Under the pieces are notes generated by a model. The model ran no database searches. It saw nothing but the letters and a program-made list of their open reading frames with translations, and was not told the origin of the DNA. The position numbers were made by a program, and so were the translations under genes. This document shows positions 27,252 to 35,829 of a stretch of 64,000 nt of DNA, piece by piece. This DNA is from Myxococcaceae bacterium JPH2 (lineage in GTDB: Bacteria > Myxococcota > Myxococcia > Myxococcales > Myxococcaceae), in assembly GCA_016458225.1 (NCBI GenBank), contig JAEMGR010000001.1:248001-312000 (forward strand), in the 5' to 3' direction. Position 1 is the stretch's first letter, and each line of letters opens with the position of its first letter.

Positions 27252-28212
27252 CGCTCCTCCCATCCAGGCCCAGGGCCTCTCCAAGACATACAAGGTCGGC
27301 TTCTGGCTCAACCGCACCGTGCGGGCGCTCCAGGGCTTGGATCTCCAGGTGGGCGCGGGGCAGATCTATGGGCTGCTCGGGCCCAACGGGGCAGGCAAGT
27401 CGACCACCATCAAGATCCTCATGAACCTCGTGCGTCCGAGCAGCGGCACCGCGCTGCTGTACGGGCGTCCGGTGGAGAATGCCGCCACGCGACGGCTCGT
27501 GGGGTTCCTGCCTGAGAATCCCTCGCCCTATGACTATCTGACGGGACGCGAGTTCGTGACCCTGGCGGGGCGCCTGTCCGGACTCAGTGGCCACGACCTG
27601 GATCGCCGCGTGACGGAGGTGCTCGGCGCGGTGGAGATGGCCGGCGCGGAGAAGCTCCAGATTCGCCGGTACTCGAAGGGCATGGTCCAGCGCGTGGCGC
27701 TCGCGCAGGCCTTGGTGGGGCGCCCCAAGCTGCTCATCCTCGACGAGCCCACGAGTGGATTGGATCCGCTCGGGCGCCGGCAGATGCGCGACCTCATCCT
27801 CGCGGAGCGCGACAAGGGCACCACCGTCCTGTTCTGCAGCCACATCATCCCGGACGTCGAGGCGCTGTGCGATCGCCTCGCCGTGCTCGTGGGTGGCCGC
27901 CGCGTTCGCGAGGGCAGCGTGCAGGAGTTGGTGTCCGCGCAGGTCCCCACCGTCGAGATGGTGGTGGAGAACCTCAAGTTGGATCAGGTGCAGCAGCTCG
28001 GTGTGCCGCTGGAGTCGGCACAAGCACTCGACGGGCGTGTCCTGCTCCAGGTGTCGGACGCGAACAGCCAGCGACTGCTCGGTGGCGTGCTCGGCGCGGG
28101 GGGCCGCGTGAACCGGGTACAGCCCGCGCGGTTCTCGCTGGAGCAACTCTTCATGGATGCCCTGAAGGAATCGGGCCGGGTCACGAGCGTGGGCGGGGAG
28201 ATCAACACATGA
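27232..28212 (+). CDS. pilH: ABC transporter ATP-binding protein PilH
   Basis: The 326-residue ATPase has Walker A GPNGAGKST (50-58), signature YSKGMVQR (147-154), Walker B LLILDEP (167-173), and the switch His in FCSHI. It belongs to the CcmA/NatA-type ATPases that pair with ABC-2 permeases. In M. xanthus PilH is required for T4P assembly; the transported substrate is not established. The ATG at 27232 lies inside the end of pilG with GGAGACGG before it, and the stop overlaps the pilI start (ATGA). Confidence 0.93.
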   Translation: MQPVPPDAPPIQAQGLSKTYKVGFWLNRTVRALQGLDLQVGAGQIYGLLGPNGAGKSTTIKILMNLVRPSSGTALLYGRPVENAATRRLVGFLPENPSPYDYLTGREFVTLAGRLSGLSGHDLDRRVTEVLGAVEMAGAEKLQIRRYSKGMVQRVALAQALVGRPKLLILDEPTSGLDPLGRRQMRDLILAERDKGTTVLFCSHIIPDVEALCDRLAVLVGGRRVREGSVQELVSAQVPTVEMVVENLKLDQVQQLGVPLESAQALDGRVLLQVSDANSQRLLGGVLGAGGRVNRVQPARFSLEQLFMDALKESGRVTSVGGEINT

Positions 28213-28976
28213 ACGCGTTCACTGCGATGGCGTGGAACGGCTTCCGCGAGGCGCGCCGCAACAAGGTGACGGTCGTCGTAGGTGCCTTCGCCGCGGTCGT
28301 TCTGCTCTCCTCCACGCTGGTGACAGAGGTCACGGTCAGCACGTTCGACCGTGTGTTGACGGACTTCGGACTCGGGACGATGAGCCTCATCCTCGCGTTC
28401 CTCACCATCTTCCTCTCCAGCGGACTGCTAAGCCGAGAGATTGAACGGCGCACCATCTTCCTCATGGTGAGCAAGCCGGTGTCTCGCACGCAATTCCTGG
28501 TGGCTCGGCTCGCGGGCAACATGCTGACGCTCGCAGTGCTCGTGGCCGCGATGACGCTCATCTTCCTCAGCCAGCTCCTGATGTTCGGCGCGGCCATCAC
28601 CTCCACGCAGCTCCTCGCCGCGGCGGGGCTCTGGTTCGAGCTGCTGGTGCTCAGCAGCGCGGGCATCCTGTTCTCCAGCTTCTCGGGGCCGGCTGTCTCC
28701 GCCATCTGCACCACGGGCCTGTACTTCGCGGGACATCTGGCGGGAGACCTGTATGAGATTGCGAGCCGCTCGGAGAGCACGTTCGTCCAGACGCTGGGCA
28801 GGGTCATCTATTACGCGCTGCCCAACCTGGAGCGGATGAACTTCCGGCCGCGCGCGACCTACGCGCTCGCCATAGACGCGGGAACGTTCCTGTCTGCCGC
28901 GGCGTATGGCGTGGCCTGGGCGGCGGTCTTCACCGCCATCGCCGTCTTCATCTTCGAGCGCCGCGACTTCCGGTAG
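28209..28976 (+). CDS. pilI: ABC-2 type permease PilI
   Basis: The 255-residue integral membrane protein has about six membrane helices (first around residues 21-40) and the ABC-2 permease pattern, including SREIERRTIFLMVSKPVSR after helix 2. It is the membrane partner of PilH. Its ATG overlaps the pilH stop by four bases. It ends only 8 bases from the convergent TPR/GT-C gene, so the pil operon stops here and the glycan-type island begins. Confidence 0.92.
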   Translation: MNAFTAMAWNGFREARRNKVTVVVGAFAAVVLLSSTLVTEVTVSTFDRVLTDFGLGTMSLILAFLTIFLSSGLLSREIERRTIFLMVSKPVSRTQFLVARLAGNMLTLAVLVAAMTLIFLSQLLMFGAAITSTQLLAAAGLWFELLVLSSAGILFSSFSGPAVSAICTTGLYFAGHLAGDLYEIASRSESTFVQTLGRVIYYALPNLERMNFRPRATYALAIDAGTFLSAAAYGVAWAAVFTAIAVFIFERRDFR

Positions 28977-28984
28977 CGGCGCCC

Positions 28985-30769
28985 TCAGGGCTGGGTGGGG
29001 ACTGGGGCTGTGCTCGCGGCGCCCGCCGTGAGCGCGGCCCGCGCCGAGGACAGGGCTCGGCGCGCGGGCTCTGAGTCCGGGCGCAATCGCAGGGCATCCT
29101 CTAAGGGTTGCACAGCCTCCCCCGCGCGGCCGAGTTGCAACAACGTCCGACCCAACTCCAGGCGAGCGTCCGCGAACTCGGGATCCAGCTGGGATGCCTC
29201 GCGGAATGCGACCAACGCATCATCCATTCGCTTGGCCCGCCGCAATGCAAGTCCCAGGTTGTGGCGAGGCGTGGCACTTCCGGGCTTCAGGCGGACCGCC
29301 GCCTCCAACTCACGAATCGCCTTATCGAAGTGCCCGAGCTGCGCATACGCCACCGCGAGATCGCTTCGCACCCGGAACTCGCCCGGCAAGGACTTCGCGG
29401 CGACCTCCAGGTGAGGAAGGGCGTCTTCCACGCGGCGCGCATGGAGATAAGCGGCCCCGAGCCACGCATGGGCCAGAGCACGTCCAGGTGCTCGGCTCAC
29501 GGTGTCCTCCCAGAGCGAGACTGCGTCATGCCACACCGGCACGCGCAGTCCCGTCAGCAGGGCCGCGATGACCATCATCCCCACAGAGGCGACCATCGCT
29601 GCGCGGGTGCCCCGGGGCCATCGCGTGAGCACCTCGCGGAGAGCCACCGCGAAGACCACGATGAATCCCACAGAGGGCAAGTAGAGGTAGCGCTCCGCGT
29701 AGGCCTCAACGCCACCAGCCTGGAGCACCAGGACTGGAAGCAGCGGAACCCACCACCAGACCAATCCAGCCCCCAGCGCGCGCGACCCGAGCCTTCGCGA
29801 GAGGAGCAGCAGTCCCACCAGCGCAGCGACGGTGAGGCCGCCCATCAACACTCGCGGCTCCCAGACTGAGCGCACCCAGGTCGACGGCGGCACCGCCACG
29901 AGCGGATGCGGCCAGAACAGCTTCCCGCCCAGCTCCGTCACCAGCGCCAAGGCGTCCAGCCCGCTCGCCGAGCCCTGAGCCATGTGGTGGCTCGTCCGAG
30001 GCAGCACCCATCCCAAGGCGTTCAGACGCAACGTCGCGTACAGCCCCAGCGCCAGCGCGAGCGGCCCGTAACGCCGCAGTCGCACGCGAAGGCCTCGCGA
30101 TTCACCTTCCGCCGCGAGCAACTCGAGGCTCCACACCAGCACGGGCAGGATGATGGCTGTCTCTTTCAGGAGGAGTCCCGCCAGCCAGGCCACCGCCGCC
30201 CAGCACGAGCGCCCCCAGGACACCGGCGCCGGGAAGAGCAGACGCACGGCGATGAGCACCGCCAACGTCGCCCCCAGGTCCATCCAGCCGCTGATCCACG
30301 CGACGGCCTCCACGTGCACCGGATGCACCGCGAAGAGCGAAGCGCCCACGACGGCAGCCCACTCCGCCGGGGCGCTCGGCTGACCTCGGCGAAGGCAGAA
30401 GCGCAGCAGCCACCACACGAGCACCGAGGCCGCCGCGTGCGCGAGCACGAGCAGCAAGTGGTATCCCCAGGGGCTGGTGCCGAACACTGCGCGCAGCATG
30501 AAGAACGTCACGTGAGCCAGGGGGCGGTAATAGCCTGCGCCCACCTGCACCTCGGTCGGATCCTCCGCGAACCCGAAGAGTGACTGGCCCCAAGCCGTCC
30601 TCAGCCCGTCCAGCGAGCGTATCCACGGGTTCTCCAGCAACAGCGATACGTCGTCGTAGACGAAGCCATTGGCGAGCGCGCCCGCATACACGAGGAGCGC
30701 AAGGAACACGACCCAGAGGGCCTGGACCAATGAGCGTGGAGAACCAGGAGAAGGCAGGTCGAAATCCAT
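28985..30769 (-). CDS. membrane GT-C-like protein with C-terminal TPRs (TMTC-like)
   Basis: The 594-residue protein has about ten membrane helices (residues about 15-400) and three or four TPR units at the C-terminus (about 425-560). The first lumenal/periplasmic loop carries the diad NGFVYDD, followed by NPWI, YYRPL, and HPVHVEAVAWISGWMD; these are hallmarks of the TMTC/GT-C family, whose DD loop binds polyprenyl-phosphate sugar donors. Start taken at the ATG at 30769, since upstream codons in this frame read through the divergent gene. No good Shine-Dalgarno is seen. It is paralogous to the divergent gene at 30986. Function as a glycosyltransferase acting outside the inner membrane is inferred. 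Confidence 0.82.
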   Translation of the reverse strand: MDFDLPSPGSPRSLVQALWVVFLALLVYAGALANGFVYDDVSLLLENPWIRSLDGLRTAWGQSLFGFAEDPTEVQVGAGYYRPLAHVTFFMLRAVFGTSPWGYHLLLVLAHAAASVLVWWLLRFCLRRGQPSAPAEWAAVVGASLFAVHPVHVEAVAWISGWMDLGATLAVLIAVRLLFPAPVSWGRSCWAAVAWLAGLLLKETAIILPVLVWSLELLAAEGESRGLRVRLRRYGPLALALGLYATLRLNALGWVLPRTSHHMAQGSASGLDALALVTELGGKLFWPHPLVAVPPSTWVRSVWEPRVLMGGLTVAALVGLLLLSRRLGSRALGAGLVWWWVPLLPVLVLQAGGVEAYAERYLYLPSVGFIVVFAVALREVLTRWPRGTRAAMVASVGMMVIAALLTGLRVPVWHDAVSLWEDTVSRAPGRALAHAWLGAAYLHARRVEDALPHLEVAAKSLPGEFRVRSDLAVAYAQLGHFDKAIRELEAAVRLKPGSATPRHNLGLALRRAKRMDDALVAFREASQLDPEFADARLELGRTLLQLGRAGEAVQPLEDALRLRPDSEPARRALSSARAALTAGAASTAPVPTQP

Positions 30770-30985
30770 GAACGGAGGTCGGCAATGTACCACCGCCGCA
30801 GCAAGGACACCCGGCGCCTCCCCACCTGCCCCTCGGCCCCACGCACGCTCGCCACACGCGAGACCGCTGAGCGCGCGTGAAGCGCATGCGCCTGTGACAA
30901 CCCAGATGGATTGGTATCGTGCCAGCGTGGTCCTGCCATCCAACCCCATCCACCCTTGCGCATCTCCACTGCGGAGCAGCCTGCC
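30770..30985. other. divergent intergenic region between two TPR/GT-C genes
   Basis: This 216-base gap must hold the promoters of both divergent membrane-protein genes. I see no convincing -10/-35 pair, -24/-12 element or inverted repeat. A GGAG at 30973-30976 serves the rightward GTG start. Confidence 0.5.
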
Positions 30986-32749
30986 GTGAGCCCTTCCTTC
31001 GACGAGCAGGAGTCCGCGACGAGTGCGCGCAGGTCGCGGATCCAGGGATTGAGCGTGGCGCTTGTCGCCATGGCGGTGTACGTCCCAGCGCTGACGGGAG
31101 GCTTCGTCTACGACGACTATGCACTCGTTGACGCGAACCCGTGGATCCAGTCCCCGGTCTGGCTCGGTGAGGTCTTCCGGCACCAGCTCTTCGGTTTCAA
31201 TCCTACAGCCACTGCGAGCGCCGCGTTCTACCGCCCGCTCACCCATGTGGCGCTGCTCGCCATCCACCTCCTGGCGGGCGTGAGGCCCTGGGCCTACCAC
31301 TTGCTCCCTGTGCTGTTGCACGCGGTGGCCTCGGTCACGCTGTCGTCCCTGACGCGACGATTGGCGGGAGCACTCCGCCCCAACGTGGCACTGGCTGCGG
31401 GTTTGCTCTTCGCGGTGCATCCGGTGCACGCAGAGGCCGTTGCGTGGATCAGCGGTCTCATGGATGTGGCCACCACCACGGCGGGACTCGGCGCGCTGTG
31501 GATGCTCGCGACACGCGGCCTGAGACCTCGGCGCGCCGTGGCGGGAGCGGCGCTGTGGCTGGTCGCGTTGCTCTTCAAGGAGGTCGCCGCGCTCGTTCCG
31601 CTCATGCTGCTCGCCTGGGAGGTCATGGATACACAGGACCCTCGTCCGCGCCGCGAGCTTGTGTGGCGCTATGGGGCGCTCGGCGTGGCCGGTGGGCTCT
31701 ATCTGGCGATGAGATGGAACGCGGTGGGGTGGGCCGTGGCGAACTCGGGATGGGCGGCCGTGCCCCCGAGCATCGCGTGGCTCAATACCCTCCCCCTGCT
31801 CGCAAGCTACGCACGCCTGCTCACCATCCCGTCCGGGCTGAGCATCTTCCATCACTTCGAGCCCTCGACATCCATCACGGAGGGCCCGGTGGTGCTCGGA
31901 GCGCTGGTCGTGGTGACCCTCCTCGTCGCGCTCGCGCGGCTGCGAACACGCGTGCCGCTCGCCTGGCTGGGGCTGCTCTGGGTCATCCTTCCGTTGCTGC
32001 CCGCACTCCATCTGCGTGCGCTCGGAGAAAGCCCGGTGGCCGAACGGTATGCCTATCTCCCTTCAGCAGGCCTCTGCATCCTGTTGGCCATGGCCTGGAA
32101 CGCATGGGAGCAGGGGGGCCGTCAACGCTCGGTCGCCCTGCTCGTGGGCATCGGCGTCCTCGTGGTCGCGACGGCGAAGACCTCCACCCAGGTCCTCGTG
32201 TGGCAGGACGAAGTCAGCCTGTGGGCGAACGCGGTGGACGTGGAGCCCGCGTCTCCTGTCCCCGCCTATCAGCTGGGAGCCACGCTGCTCCGTGAAGGCG
32301 AAGCTGAGAGAGCACTCCCTGTCCTGGACCATGCCGTGGTGATGCGCCCGACGTACTCGCCCGCGGTCGAGGCCCTGGCGCAGGCCCTACTCCAGAGCGG
32401 ACAGGCTGCTCGCGCGCGCGAACTCCTGGAGGCAGCCATCCCCAGCGCGCCCACCCTTCCCTCGTTCCACTTCCGCCTGGGCGAAGCGAAGCGTGCGCTG
32501 GGTGATCTCCCGGGCGCGGCCCAATCGTTTCGCGAGGCCGCGAGGCTCGACCCCCGCAGCACCGACGCCCGCGTGTCACTCGGCGAGGCCCTGTTGACGC
32601 TGGGTCAGATCTCCGCCGCGCAGTCCGCTTTCGACGAGGCACGGGCACTCTCGCAGAACTCTCCCGCGGTCCAGCAAGCGTGGCAGCGCGCACGGCAAAC
32701 GCCTGTCCCTGCGGAGAACGGCTCCACCTCCGAGTCCGGCGTCCCCTGA
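30986..32749 (+). CDS. membrane GT-C-like protein with C-terminal TPRs (TMTC-like), paralogue
   Basis: The 587-residue protein has the same architecture as the divergent neighbour: membrane helices over the first two thirds, the GGFVYDD diad loop, NPWI, FYRPLTH, HPVHAEAVAWISGLMD, then TPR units from about residue 420 (PAYQLGATLLREGEAERALPVLD). The start is a GTG at 30986 with GGAG nine bases upstream; an upstream extension in frame has no family resemblance. It is likely a glycosyltransferase using a polyprenyl-phosphate-linked sugar on the periplasmic side, with TPRs for acceptor binding. Acceptor and sugar are unknown. Confidence 0.82.
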   Translation: MSPSFDEQESATSARRSRIQGLSVALVAMAVYVPALTGGFVYDDYALVDANPWIQSPVWLGEVFRHQLFGFNPTATASAAFYRPLTHVALLAIHLLAGVRPWAYHLLPVLLHAVASVTLSSLTRRLAGALRPNVALAAGLLFAVHPVHAEAVAWISGLMDVATTTAGLGALWMLATRGLRPRRAVAGAALWLVALLFKEVAALVPLMLLAWEVMDTQDPRPRRELVWRYGALGVAGGLYLAMRWNAVGWAVANSGWAAVPPSIAWLNTLPLLASYARLLTIPSGLSIFHHFEPSTSITEGPVVLGALVVVTLLVALARLRTRVPLAWLGLLWVILPLLPALHLRALGESPVAERYAYLPSAGLCILLAMAWNAWEQGGRQRSVALLVGIGVLVVATAKTSTQVLVWQDEVSLWANAVDVEPASPVPAYQLGATLLREGEAERALPVLDHAVVMRPTYSPAVEALAQALLQSGQAARARELLEAAIPSAPTLPSFHFRLGEAKRALGDLPGAAQSFREAARLDPRSTDARVSLGEALLTLGQISAAQSAFDEARALSQNSPAVQQAWQRARQTPVPAENGSTSESGVP

Positions 32750-32809
32750 CTCGCAGCGCGGCTCGCAGCCACAAGACTCCCGGACGCCGCGAGGGCGCCC
32801 CGAATAGAC

Positions 32810-34546
32810 TCAGCCAGGGGTCAGCGGGGTCAGTCCAACCTGTCCCGCCGCATCTCGGCGGAGTCGATAGAACCGCCGCTCGGGCATGAGGGCTCGGAGC
32901 GCGGCTTCGACGCCTGGGCCATCGTGCACCACGAGCACCCGGTCGCTCAGATCCGGATGGGGGCGCCGCCACTCAAACACGAAGGAGCCCTGCTGTTTGA
33001 AGCGCGGAAACGAGAGCCACACCTGGCTGTATCTCGGCGCCAGCACCACCGCATCTTCGAGGGCGGGGTCATCTACCACCGAGTACAGCTGCTCATGAAT
33101 CTCCGCCTGCCGTCGCAGGGCGAGCCCATTCCAGACCGTGAAGGTGCCCATGGCCAGGAACAGGCTCAAGGAGAGCGCACCCACGAGCGCGGTCGTGGGC
33201 AACGCGCGCTCGCGAAGCAGCTCCAACAACTTCACGGTTCCCGCCACCGCCATGAACGTCAGCGGCACCGCCGCGTCCGAGTAGTGGATGGGGCCCACCA
33301 TGTGAAGGCCATGGTCATCATGGATGAGCGCCACGGCGAGACTGGCCACGACACCCCACCCCAGCCGTCGCGACAGCGGATCCAGAACCCACCCACTCGC
33401 CACCAGCACCAGCCCCACGGGCCCCAGGAACCACAGCGCCAGCATCACCAAGTTGTAGCTGAAGTTGGCGCCGAACCGTTCCCAGAACCGCTCGGGGCTC
33501 CACACGCCCTTGAAGTGCGCGAGGTAGGGATGAATCACCTCGTTGTTCGAGGCGAGCCGCGGCGGGATGATTCCTCCTGTCACGACCAGGGCGTGAATCG
33601 CCGTCGCGGCGAGCGGGATGGCGAGGCCCAGGGCGAGTCCTCCCACCATGCGCCCTCCCTCCTTCCGCCGGACCGAGGCCACCACCTCTGTGAGGATCAG
33701 GGGAGCCGTCAGCGCCACGATCTCGAAGGGCCGTGTCATCGCCGCGCCGCCCAGCGCCAGCCCTGTCCAGAACCACGCCCTGGCCGTCCGCTTCTCCATC
33801 GCGATCACGAACGCCCACAGCCCCAACGCCAGCCCCGCGCGCGAGAGCACGTGCGCGTGCGTGGTGAAGGACAACAGCTCCACCATTGGCGAGGCGAGGT
33901 ACAGCGCGACCGCTAGCAGTGCCCCCGTCGGGCCATGGCGCCGCGCGCCCCAGCCAATCACTCCCAGCACGCCCAGCGCGGCGGCCAGCGCGAAGACTCC
34001 GGGCCCAAGCCCCGTCAACTCCGCCGTAGCCCAAGCGAGCTGAACGCCCAACCAATCCAACCCGGCCCACTGCCCGCCATGCGCATAGAGGAACAGGTCC
34101 GAGAACGCCCCGACCTGCGTGGGACGAGGAAGTGCCACCTTCCCCAACGCGAGCACCTGCCCACCGAAGCGGGCGGCCCACTCGTCGTCGGTGAAGGGAA
34201 AGTCTCGCAGGAAGAAGGCGTGGCCCACGCGCGCCAGACCGAAGGCGAGACACGCACCCATGACCGCCCCCATCCGCTGTTCCGCGGGCGTCATCCGCTC
34301 CACGCGTGCGCTCACTGCCGCGAGCACGCGGGAGATCCACGGCGCCAAGGCAATGCCCATCAGGCCTGCGCCAGGAAGCGCGAGCAACAGCGTGCCGAGC
34401 CAGAGATAGGCCTCGCCCGGACTCACCTGCGTCCAAGGGGGCTGGTAGCTGACGAACATGCCCGGCGCGGTCTGCGTGAGCCCGAAGAAACAGCCATACA
34501 GGGTAACGCCGCAGAGCAGCAGGCCGACCCGATGTCGCGTGGTCAT
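32810..34546 (-). CDS. GT39/ArnT-like integral membrane glycosyltransferase
   Basis: The 578-residue protein has about 12-13 membrane helices. The first large loop holds FTDDEWAARFG, the Asp-Asp-Glu pattern that binds the polyprenyl-phosphate sugar in GT39/ArnT-type GT-C enzymes. A C-terminal soluble domain (about residues 470-578) follows. It probably transfers a lipid-linked sugar to a glycan or protein in the periplasm. It is convergent with the gene ending at 32749 (60-base gap) and divergent from the WecE-type aminotransferase. No TPRs are present, unlike the other two GT-C proteins of the island. Confidence 0.75.
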   Translation of the reverse strand: MTTRHRVGLLLCGVTLYGCFFGLTQTAPGMFVSYQPPWTQVSPGEAYLWLGTLLLALPGAGLMGIALAPWISRVLAAVSARVERMTPAEQRMGAVMGACLAFGLARVGHAFFLRDFPFTDDEWAARFGGQVLALGKVALPRPTQVGAFSDLFLYAHGGQWAGLDWLGVQLAWATAELTGLGPGVFALAAALGVLGVIGWGARRHGPTGALLAVALYLASPMVELLSFTTHAHVLSRAGLALGLWAFVIAMEKRTARAWFWTGLALGGAAMTRPFEIVALTAPLILTEVVASVRRKEGGRMVGGLALGLAIPLAATAIHALVVTGGIIPPRLASNNEVIHPYLAHFKGVWSPERFWERFGANFSYNLVMLALWFLGPVGLVLVASGWVLDPLSRRLGWGVVASLAVALIHDDHGLHMVGPIHYSDAAVPLTFMAVAGTVKLLELLRERALPTTALVGALSLSLFLAMGTFTVWNGLALRRQAEIHEQLYSVVDDPALEDAVVLAPRYSQVWLSFPRFKQQGSFVFEWRRPHPDLSDRVLVVHDGPGVEAALRALMPERRFYRLRRDAAGQVGLTPLTPG

Positions 34547-34674
34547 GTGGGTCCCAGCCTACCAGCCCGTGCGGCGACCGCACGAGGTGACATGAGTCAC
34601 CCGCGCGCGCGTTGACGGGTGCGGTCCTCATTCATCATGCTTCCTCGCGCAGCCCCTCTTCCCCCCGGTGCTCA

Positions 34675-35829
34675 TTGATTCTCTTCACCCGTCATTGCTC
34701 CGCGCCGAACGAGACCCGCTACGTCAGCGAGTCACTCGCCTCGGGCCACACCGAAGGCGATGGGCCATTCACCCGGATGGCGAGCCGCATGCTGAGCGAG
34801 CGGACGGCAGGGGCCCGGGTCCTGTTGACTCCGTCGGGAACGCATGCCCTTGAGCTGGCTGCGCTCACGCTCGACGTGGGGCCCCAGGACGAGGTCGTCC
34901 TGCCCTCGTACACCTTCTCCTCCACGGCCAATGCATTCGCTCTGCGCGGCGCTCGCCTGCGCTGGGCCGACGTCGATCCTCACACCTTCAGCATGGAAGC
35001 CGCGCAGCTCGAGGCCGCCTTGACGCCTCGCACCACGGTGGTGGTGACCATGCCGTATGGAGGCGTGAGCCAGGACACCGAGCGCATCGCGCGCATGTGC
35101 GCCGCACGCGGGATCCGCCTGGTGGAGGACGCTGCCCATGCGCTCTTCGCCTCCACGAGCGGCAGACCGCTGGGCAGCTTCGGGCAGCTCTCGGCCCTCT
35201 CGTTCCATCGCAGCAAGAACGTCTCGTGCGGCGAGGGCGGCGCGCTGCTCATCACCGACCCCGCGCTGGCCGTGCGCGCGGAGATCCTCCGCGAGAAGGG
35301 CACGGACCGCTCGCGCTTCCTGCGCGGCGAGGTGGACAAGTACACGTGGCAGGAGGCGGGCAGCAGCTGGCTGCTGGCGGATGTGCTCGCCGCGGTCCTC
35401 GCGGCGCAGCTCGAACACGCCGAGGAGTCGCAGCGCCACCGGATGGCTTTGTGGAATCGCTACCATGAGCGCTTCGAGGAGCAGCAGGGCCGACTCGGCC
35501 TCCAGCTCCAGGCCACGCCCGCGGGGACGCAGCATCCGGCCCACCTGTTCGCACTCCGGCTCCCTGCCCACGTCGACCGCGCGGCGCTCATCCAGCGCAT
35601 GGCCGGCGACCAGGTCCGCGTCGCGTCCCACTACGAGCCGCTGCACCTGTCGCCGCTCCAGACCCGCGCGAGAACCGAGGGAGCGCCCACGCCCGAGCTT
35701 CCCGAGACCGAGGCCCTCGCCCCCCGGCTCCTCCGGCTCCCCCTCCATGGGGGAATGAATCTGGAAGACGTGGACCATGCCGCCGCCGCACTCATTCGCG
35801 GCATCGAGCAAGGGGCGCGCAGGTCGTGA
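34675..35829 (+). CDS. wecE: WecE-type dTDP-4-amino-4,6-dideoxygalactose transaminase
   Basis: The 384-residue PLP enzyme of the DegT/DnrJ/EryC1 family aminates a dTDP-4-keto-6-deoxyhexose. The PLP lysine is Lys181 in SFHRSKN, and Asp152 in VEDAAH contacts the cofactor. The segment GTDRSRFLRGEVDKYTW (209-225) closely matches the WecE signature, which separates it from most other sugar aminotransferases. I start at the TTG at 34675 because MILF followed by 21 residues aligns without gaps to the start of E. coli WecE (MIPF); an upstream TTG at 34612 would add an unrelated extension. The stop overlaps the GT2 start (GTGA). Confidence 0.87.
   Translation: MILFTRHCSAPNETRYVSESLASGHTEGDGPFTRMASRMLSERTAGARVLLTPSGTHALELAALTLDVGPQDEVVLPSYTFSSTANAFALRGARLRWADVDPHTFSMEAAQLEAALTPRTTVVVTMPYGGVSQDTERIARMCAARGIRLVEDAAHALFASTSGRPLGSFGQLSALSFHRSKNVSCGEGGALLITDPALAVRAEILREKGTDRSRFLRGEVDKYTWQEAGSSWLLADVLAAVLAAQLEHAEESQRHRMALWNRYHERFEEQQGRLGLQLQATPAGTQHPAHLFALRLPAHVDRAALIQRMAGDQVRVASHYEPLHLSPLQTRARTEGAPTPELPETEALAPRLLRLPLHGGMNLEDVDHAAAALIRGIEQGARRS

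Noticed and set aside
30770-32011. Upstream extension of the TPR/GT-C gene at 28985
   Set aside because: The extension crosses a divergent paralogue and reads as random Arg/His/Gly-rich sequence. The ATG at 30769 starts the first membrane helix region.
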